From assembly GCA_017560305.1 (NCBI GenBank), contig JAFYOF010000181.1:1-10037 (forward strand): a DNA stretch of 10,037 nt, written 5' to 3'. The notes below the pieces were generated by a model, which saw nothing but the letters and a program-made list of their open reading frames with translations, was not told where the DNA came from and ran no database searches. The translations under genes and the position numbers were made by a program. The stretch comes from Alistipes sp. (GTDB taxonomy: Bacteria; Bacteroidota; Bacteroidia; Bacteroidales; Rikenellaceae). Shown here one piece after another: positions 6,446 to 10,037 of the stretch. The stretch's first letter is position 1. Each line of letters opens with the position of its first letter.

Positions 6446-7196
6446 TTCTGCGAGATATCATTGCAACATAATAGAGCACTGTGGCGATGGCACTCAATGC
6501 CGCCACAAGGTAGGTGCGTGCCGCCCAGCGCAACGACTCCTTCGCCTGCTGAAGCTGAACGCCCTGAAGCGTACGGCTCGACTCCAGCCAGGCCAGCGCA
6601 CGGTTTGATGCGTTGTACTCAACGGGGAGCGTCACGATTGAAAAGACTGCCGACATAGCAATCAGTGCGATACCAATCCAGCACACCGTAGTGCCCAGAC
6701 CAGCCGCCATAAGACCGATACCTGCGATGATTACCCAGGTAGCCATTCTCGATGAGAAATTCACCACGGGCACCAGCGCCGAGCGCATCACCAGCGGAGC
6801 ATAGCCCTGAGCGTGCTGGATGGCGTGACCGCACTCGTGGCAAGCCACCGCCGCAGCGGCAATGCTGCGTGACGAGTAGACGCTGTCGCTGAGGTTGACG
6901 GTCATCGTTGCCGGGTTGAAGTGGTCGGTGAGCTGACCCGAGATGTGGGTAATCTTCACATTATGGACATTATTGTCACGCAACATCTTCTCGGCAACCT
7001 CGGCGCCTGTGAGCATTCCCGGGAATGGCACCTGGGAATACTTTGCAAAGACCGCCTGAAGGCGAGCCTGCACAATCCATCCCAACACACCAATCACACC
7101 CATCAAGATAAGCGAGCCGCCCTGCGAGATACCCATCGTACCCGACTGCACGCCATAGCCGTAATAATCTTGCGCAACCTGCAATAAATCTAACAT
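6438..7196 (-). CDS. YugP-type membrane zinc metallopeptidase
   Basis: A 252-residue integral membrane protease of the Zn_peptidase_2 (YugP) family. The zinc site H-E-C-G-H (120-124) follows S-I-A-A-A-A-V-A-C. P-V-E-Y-N-A-S (191-197) supplies the probable third ligand, Glu194. Hydrophobic helices lie at about 26-46, 152-171, 173-191 and 229-247. The segment after the first helix carries P-F-P-G-M-L-T-G-A-E-V-A (57-68), also typical of the family. The length is close to the family's usual 220-250. The substrate is unknown for this family; membrane-protein quality control is often assumed. It is the first gene of the minus-strand train and its last 8 nt overlap the SGNH hydrolase start, so the three genes after the divergent promoter probably form one transcript. 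Whether the protease acts on the acylation machinery cannot be told from the sequence. Confidence 0.92.
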   Translation of the reverse strand: MLDLLQVAQDYYGYGVQSGTMGISQGGSLILMGVIGVLGWIVQARLQAVFAKYSQVPFPGMLTGAEVAEKMLRDNNVHNVKITHISGQLTDHFNPATMTVNLSDSVYSSRSIAAAAVACHECGHAIQHAQGYAPLVMRSALVPVVNFSSRMATWVIIAGIGLMAAGLGTTVCWIGIALIAMSAVFSIVTLPVEYNASNRALAWLESSRTLQGVQLQQAKESLRWAARTYLVAALSAIATVLYYVAMISRRND

Positions 7197-7237
7197 AACT
7201 CTTCGTTTTAATTATAAAATTAACCTTTTTCACATAA

Positions 7238-7292
7238 CGCCCGCCGCAAGCGAAAATGTATGCCGAGCGAGAGAAATGACTTAAAAAGGTAA
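7238..7292 (+). repeat. Degenerate direct repeat, copy A
   Basis: The copy begins with the 9-mer CGCCCGCCG and includes GCGA, GCCGAGC, GAGAGA and then AT-A-TTA. Copy B at 7380-7427 begins with the same 9-mer and has the same landmarks in the same order. Alignment by eye needs two small gaps. It lies in the leader of the metallopeptidase on the opposite strand. Confidence 0.4.
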
Positions 7293-7312
7293 CCTCTGTA
7301 CCATTAATTATG

Positions 7313-7320
7313 CAAAAGTA
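7313..7320 (-). promoter_or_regulatory. Candidate -7 box (TACTTTTG) for the metallopeptidase-SGNH-MBOAT train
   Basis: On the minus strand TACTTTTG matches TAnnTTTG. Transcription would start near 7307, leaving a leader of about 110 nt before the ATG at 7196. No clear -33 TTTG is seen. Its position 13 bp from the plus-strand -7 box makes the two promoters back-to-back, so they could be co-regulated. Confidence 0.35.
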
Positions 7321-7333
7321 AGAAAATTTTACC

Positions 7334-7341
7334 TAACTTTG
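7334..7341 (+). promoter_or_regulatory. Candidate -7 box (TAACTTTG) for the permease-menG operon
   Basis: TAACTTTG matches the Bacteroidetes -7 consensus. Transcription would start near 7347, inside the inverted repeat at 7341-7366, with a leader of about 80 nt to the ATG at 7427. The upstream sequence is A-rich and has no good -33 TTTG, so the call rests on the -7 box and its position. Confidence 0.45.
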
Positions 7342-7366
7342 TGCTGATTTTGATTAAAATCAACAC
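7341..7366. promoter_or_regulatory. Inverted repeat at the predicted transcription start; possible operator
   Basis: The arms GTGCTGATTTT (7341-7351) and AAAATCAACAC (7356-7366) pair at 10 of 11 positions around a GATT centre. The left arm begins at the last base of the candidate -7 box. This position suits a repressor site or a 5' hairpin in the leader. It is not followed by a T run and precedes the operon, so it is not a terminator. Confidence 0.45.
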
Positions 7367-7379
7367 TTCACTTTAACTT

Positions 7380-7427
7380 CGCCCGCCGAGGCGAGGATAA
7401 GTGGCGCAGAACGAGAGAGATAAGTTA
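7380..7427 (+). repeat. Degenerate direct repeat, copy B
   Basis: Second copy of the element at 7238-7292, opening with the same CGCCCGCCG 9-mer and running into the permease start codon through GCGA, GCGCAGAACGAGAGA and ATAAGTTA. It forms the ribosome-entry region of the permease gene. No strong Shine-Dalgarno sequence is visible, as is common in this phylum. Confidence 0.4.
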
Positions 7428-8680
7428 TGAAACGCCTGGAATATATACTCGCCCAACGCACAGCGCGCGCCGATGGAGGATCGCGTGGCGTGGTGATGAT
7501 GCGCATCGCCACCCTGACCGTGGCGCTGGCACTGGCGGTGATGATTATCACGCTGGCGGTATTCACGGGTTTCAGACGCCAAATCAGTTCCGATTTCAGG
7601 GGCTTTGCATCAGATGTCGTACTCTTTGATGTGGCGGCACTGGGTCGCAGCGAGGGTGCACCGATAGCGGGTGACGAGAGCGTAAAGCGCTGGATAGCAG
7701 AGCAGAAGGAGGTCGAGAGCGTGTCGGAGTATGCCGCTGTGGGTTGTATGATTAAAAACGGCGACAAGGTCGTGGGTCTGCAAATCAAGGGCATCGGCAC
7801 AGATTGCGACACCGAGTGGTGGGCAAGCCACATCAAGCAGGGCGCACTGCCCGACCTTGAGGCAGAGAGCCGCTCGAAGCAACTCCTCATCTCGCAATCC
7901 ACAGCACGAAGTCTTGAGGTGGAGGTGGGTGACAAACTCGAATTGCTCTATCTGGACAGCGGGACATCACCCCGACGCGACAGTTTCCGCGTGGCGGGCA
8001 TCTACTCTACGGGAATGGAGGAGATGGACCGCTCGATGGCACTCGCCGACATACGCGATGTGCGCCGACTGGCGGGCTGGGGCGACGAGATGATAAAGGG
8101 CTACGACATTATGCTCCGCCGAGCGGATGATGCCGAGCGTGTGGCACGACGCATTGACGACGAGATTGCGCAGTTACCCGACGACAACCCCCTGATGAAC
8201 ACCCTTGCGACAACCATCGAGGAGCGCTACCCCGTGGTCTTCGACTGGCTCAAGGCGCACACGATAATTGCGCAGACCATACTCATCATTATGATGGTGG
8301 TGCTGCTCTTCAATATGGCGGCGGCGATGCTCATTATGGTGTTCGACCGCATAGGAATGATTGGCGTGCTGAAGGCGCAGGGTATGCGCAACAAGGCCAT
8401 CGCCCGCATATTCCTCTACCGTGCCGCCCTGCTCTTTGCAAGGGGTGCGGCGTGGGGCAATGCCGTGGGATTGGCACTCATAGCGGTGCAGGCCGTGTGG
8501 CACCCCGTAAAACTTGACCCCGAGGGGTATATGCTCTCGGAGTTGCCCGTAAGCATCGGGCTGGGCTGGTGGGCGCTGCTCAACATTGCGACGCTGGCAA
8601 TCACCGTAGCGGTGATGGTGCTGCCCTCGATGATGGTGGCACGCATCAAGTGCGAGGAGTCGCTGAAGTATAAATTGTAA
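7427..8680 (+). CDS. LolC/LolE-type ABC transporter permease
   Basis: A 417-residue inner-membrane permease of the FtsX/LolE superfamily. Membrane helix 1 lies at about 24-46. A large periplasmic domain follows (about 47-278; MacB-type periplasmic core with G-V-x-x-x-x-G-I-like strands near 117-123). Helices 2-4 lie at about 280-303, 330-355 and 378-402. E-Y-I-L-A-Q-R at the N-terminus and G-M-I-G-V-L-K-A-Q-G-M at 310-320 are typical of this superfamily; the latter is the coupling region that contacts the ATPase. The probable role is extraction of lipoproteins from the inner membrane toward the outer membrane. The start is fixed by a TAA two codons upstream in frame. No ATPase (LolD) gene is in the window, so the partner must be encoded elsewhere. 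It leads the operon; menG follows 11 nt after its stop. Confidence 0.87.
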   Translation: MKRLEYILAQRTARADGGSRGVVMMRIATLTVALALAVMIITLAVFTGFRRQISSDFRGFASDVVLFDVAALGRSEGAPIAGDESVKRWIAEQKEVESVSEYAAVGCMIKNGDKVVGLQIKGIGTDCDTEWWASHIKQGALPDLEAESRSKQLLISQSTARSLEVEVGDKLELLYLDSGTSPRRDSFRVAGIYSTGMEEMDRSMALADIRDVRRLAGWGDEMIKGYDIMLRRADDAERVARRIDDEIAQLPDDNPLMNTLATTIEERYPVVFDWLKAHTIIAQTILIIMMVVLLFNMAAAMLIMVFDRIGMIGVLKAQGMRNKAIARIFLYRAALLFARGAAWGNAVGLALIAVQAVWHPVKLDPEGYMLSELPVSIGLGWWALLNIATLAITVAVMVLPSMMVARIKCEESLKYKL

Positions 8681-8691
8681 ATTTGTTGAAG

Positions 8692-9411
8692 ATGAAACCA
8701 TACAACACAACCAAGACCAAGAAGGAAGAGGTGCGCGATATGTTCGACAACATCGCCCCCACCTACGACAAGTTAAACCACATACTCTCGTTCTCGATTG
8801 ACAAGATGTGGCGCCGCCGAGTAGTACGACTTGTACGCCGTCTGAAGCCGCTCCGCGTGATGGACCTTGCAACGGGCACGGGCGACCTTGCCATCAAGTT
8901 GGCGAAGCGCATCCCCGAGGCACGCATTATGGGCGTAGACCTCTCGGAGAAGATGCTCGCCGTGGCAGCAGAGAAGGTACGCCGACAGGGGCTGGATGAC
9001 CACATCGCACTCTATCAGGGTGACGCCGAGCAGCTGGATGTGGCGGATGGTGTATTGGATGTAGTCACTGTGGCGTTTGGTGTGCGCAACTTCGGCAACC
9101 TTGAGGTGGGTCTGCGTGAGATATGGCGCTCGCTGCGCAGCGGAGGTCACATCGTCATCCTTGAGTTCTCAACCCCCAGCAACCCTATCGTGCGCAAACT
9201 CTATGAGTTCTACTCAAACCACATTATGAAGCCTGTGGGCGGTATGCTCTCGAAGGACCAGAAGGCGTATGACTACCTGCCCGACTCAATCGTGGAGTTC
9301 CCAGCGCCCGACAAGTTCATAGAGTTGCTCCAGAGCGTAGGCTTCGAGGAGTGTCGTCGTCGTAGCCAGAGTTGCGGCATCGCACAGATTTACATTGCAC
9401 GCAAACGATAA
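8692..9411 (+). CDS. menG: Demethylmenaquinone methyltransferase
   Basis: A 239-residue SAM-dependent methyltransferase of the UbiE/MenG family, which performs the final C-methylation that makes menaquinone. M-F-D-N-I-A-P-T-Y-D-K-L-N-H (17-30) is the N-terminal family signature. V-M-D-L-A-T-G-T-G-D-L-A (56-67) is the SAM-binding motif I, and G-V-D-L-S-E-K-M-L (81-89) is motif II. A-F-G-V-R-N-F (128-134), L-R-S-G-G-H-I-V-I-L-E-F-S-T-P (148-162) and the C-terminal A-Q-I-Y-I-A (231-236) complete the family pattern. The frame could be read from a TTG at 8683, adding three residues, but the ATG at 8692 fits the family length and phylum habit better. Because this phylum uses menaquinone, menG is preferred to ubiE. 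The permease gene ends 11 nt upstream and the lipoprotein gene starts 5 nt downstream, so all three share an operon. No other menaquinone genes are visible. Confidence 0.95.
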   Translation: MKPYNTTKTKKEEVRDMFDNIAPTYDKLNHILSFSIDKMWRRRVVRLVRRLKPLRVMDLATGTGDLAIKLAKRIPEARIMGVDLSEKMLAVAAEKVRRQGLDDHIALYQGDAEQLDVADGVLDVVTVAFGVRNFGNLEVGLREIWRSLRSGGHIVILEFSTPSNPIVRKLYEFYSNHIMKPVGGMLSKDQKAYDYLPDSIVEFPAPDKFIELLQSVGFEECRRRSQSCGIAQIYIARKR

Positions 9412-9416
9412 GCGAA

Positions 9417-9935
9417 ATGAAGAGATTGCTGACTATAATATGCACCTTGATGATGCTCGGCTCGTGTGCCTCAACACGCACGGCGGGTGACATCGGCGAG
9501 GTGGATATCACCGACTTTCGTGTGGTGGAGGTGGTGGGCGAAGGCCTGCCACAGCAACTTGCCTTGCGCGTGGAATTTAGCAACGACAGCAAGCGCTTCA
9601 CGGTGCGTGAGGCACGCCTTAGAGTTGGCATCGGCGCACGCCGCTCGGTGGCGCTCACACTTGCTGAGCCGCTCCACATCAAACGAGGCGAGAACGAGTT
9701 GCTCCTGCCCATCGACATAACCATTGCCCACAACTCACGCACAGCCGCCCTGAAGAAGGCTCTCAAGGAGCATCGGGGGGCACTCATCACACTCGATGGC
9801 GAGGTGAAGGTGCGCCGTGGCGTCGGCAGCAAGAAGATAACCATCAACCCCGCCTCCCTGCGCGAGATGCTCGCCGAGAGGTTGCTTGAGGAGTTGTGGA
9901 AGGCGATAGATGAAAATATAAAAGATGAAAAATAA
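9417..9935 (+). CDS. Small LEA14-like lipoprotein
   Basis: A 172-residue predicted lipoprotein. The first 17 residues form a signal with lipobox L-G-S-C (Cys17). Residues about 28-130 are an alternation of short hydrophobic strands (D-I-T-D-F-R-V-V-E-V-V, L-A-L-R-V-E-F-S-N-D, L-R-V-G-I-G). That strand and N-D pattern resembles the LEA-type-2/WHy domain found in many Bacteroidetes lipoproteins. The C-terminus (about 147-172) is a charged amphipathic helix. No catalytic motif is seen. The frame is open 15 codons further upstream, inside menG, but the ATG at 9417 gives an intact lipoprotein signal and starts 5 nt after the menG stop. I am confident that it is a lipoprotein, less so of the LEA14 assignment. 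Its placement beside a LolC/E-type permease may be coincidence or may point to envelope work. Confidence 0.75.
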   Translation: MKRLLTIICTLMMLGSCASTRTAGDIGEVDITDFRVVEVVGEGLPQQLALRVEFSNDSKRFTVREARLRVGIGARRSVALTLAEPLHIKRGENELLLPIDITIAHNSRTAALKKALKEHRGALITLDGEVKVRRGVGSKKITINPASLREMLAERLLEELWKAIDENIKDEK

Positions 9936-9939
9936 GATT

Positions 9940-10037
9940 ATGAAAAGAGTTATTTTAATGGCGATTATTGCGCTTGCGACATCGGTTGCAGCCTCGGCGC
10001 AGAACATCTCGGCGATGAAGAACCGACTGGCGTCGGG
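9940..10037 (+). CDS. Secreted protein, N-terminus only (cut by window end)
   Basis: The frame is open to the end of the window, covering 32 codons. The N-terminus (M-K-R-V-I-L-M-A-I-I-A-L) followed by A-A-S-A-Q reads as a standard Sec signal peptide cleaved before Gln21. It has no lipobox cysteine, so it should be periplasmic or bound for the outer membrane. An in-frame ATG at 9925 would add five residues and overlap the previous gene by 11 nt. The ATG at 9940, 4 nt after the previous stop, gives a cleaner signal peptide. The mature part seen (N-I-S-A-M-K-N-R-L-A-S) is too short to assign a family. It is the fourth gene of the operon. Confidence 0.75.
   Translation, partial: MKRVILMAIIALATSVAASAQNISAMKNRLAS

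Noticed and set aside
7341..7366. Inverted repeat as a rho-independent terminator
   Set aside because: The stem is AT-rich, has no trailing T run, and lies upstream of both divergent gene sets where no transcript should end.
8683..8691. TTG start three codons upstream for MenG
   Set aside because: The ATG at 8692 gives the usual N-terminus and keeps an 11-nt gap to the permease gene; TTG starts are uncommon in this phylum.
8174..8872. Minus-strand open frame of 232 codons across the end of the permease and the start of menG
   Set aside because: It spans two well-supported genes on the other strand, is Arg- and His-rich, and has no motif.
9372..9416. Upstream ATG for the small lipoprotein, inside menG
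   Set aside because: It would place 15 polar residues in front of an otherwise perfect lipoprotein signal peptide.
1..10037. CRISPR array, tRNA or rRNA genes, toxin-antitoxin pair or phage genes
   Set aside because: I looked for regularly spaced repeats, cloverleaf-like stretches and characteristic proteins and found none; the only mobile DNA signal is the transposase end at the left edge.

Overview
This is a chromosomal window from a member of the Bacteroidota, most likely Bacteroidales and perhaps an Alistipes-like (Rikenellaceae) gut species. The evidence is the moderately GC-rich coding sequence, several TAnnTTTG promoter -7 boxes typical of the phylum, lipoproteins with LSC/GSC-type lipoboxes, a menaquinone-type UbiE/MenG methyltransferase, and an Mrp ATPase of the Bacteroidetes type that lacks the usual C-terminal CxxC. 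The genus is an inference; the phylum is well supported.

Layout, left to right. Positions 1-95 (minus) hold the 5' end of an IS1-like transposase zinc ribbon, cut by the window edge, with its apparent start codon in a different frame. A minus-strand gene train follows, transcribed from right to left: a YugP-type membrane zinc metallopeptidase (7196-6438), an SGNH hydrolase (6445-4763), an MBOAT acyltransferase (4760-3255), GTP cyclohydrolase I FolE (3212-2607), a secreted endonuclease/exonuclease/phosphatase-fold lipoprotein (2603-1758), an AT-rich orphan membrane protein (1692-1243) and the Mrp Fe-S carrier ATPase (1239-196). The first three are overlapping or 2 nt apart. FolE has its own candidate promoter. 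A run of five phased 7-bp repeats separates the nuclease from the low-GC orphan, which looks like a later insertion in an otherwise compact train.

A 230-bp divergent intergenic region (7197-7426) holds back-to-back candidate promoters, an 11-bp inverted repeat at the predicted plus-strand transcription start, and a degenerate direct repeat. To the right a compact plus-strand operon encodes a LolC/LolE-type ABC permease, the menaquinone methyltransferase UbiE/MenG, a small LEA14-like lipoprotein, and the start of a secreted protein cut by the window end.

The most coherent functional unit is SGNH hydrolase plus MBOAT. The membrane MBOAT would pass acyl groups across the inner membrane and the membrane-anchored periplasmic SGNH enzyme would add them to (or remove them from) an envelope glycan. 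The rest is largely housekeeping: pterin synthesis, Fe-S assembly, menaquinone synthesis and lipoprotein export. I see no defence system, CRISPR array, RNA gene or clear rho-independent terminator.
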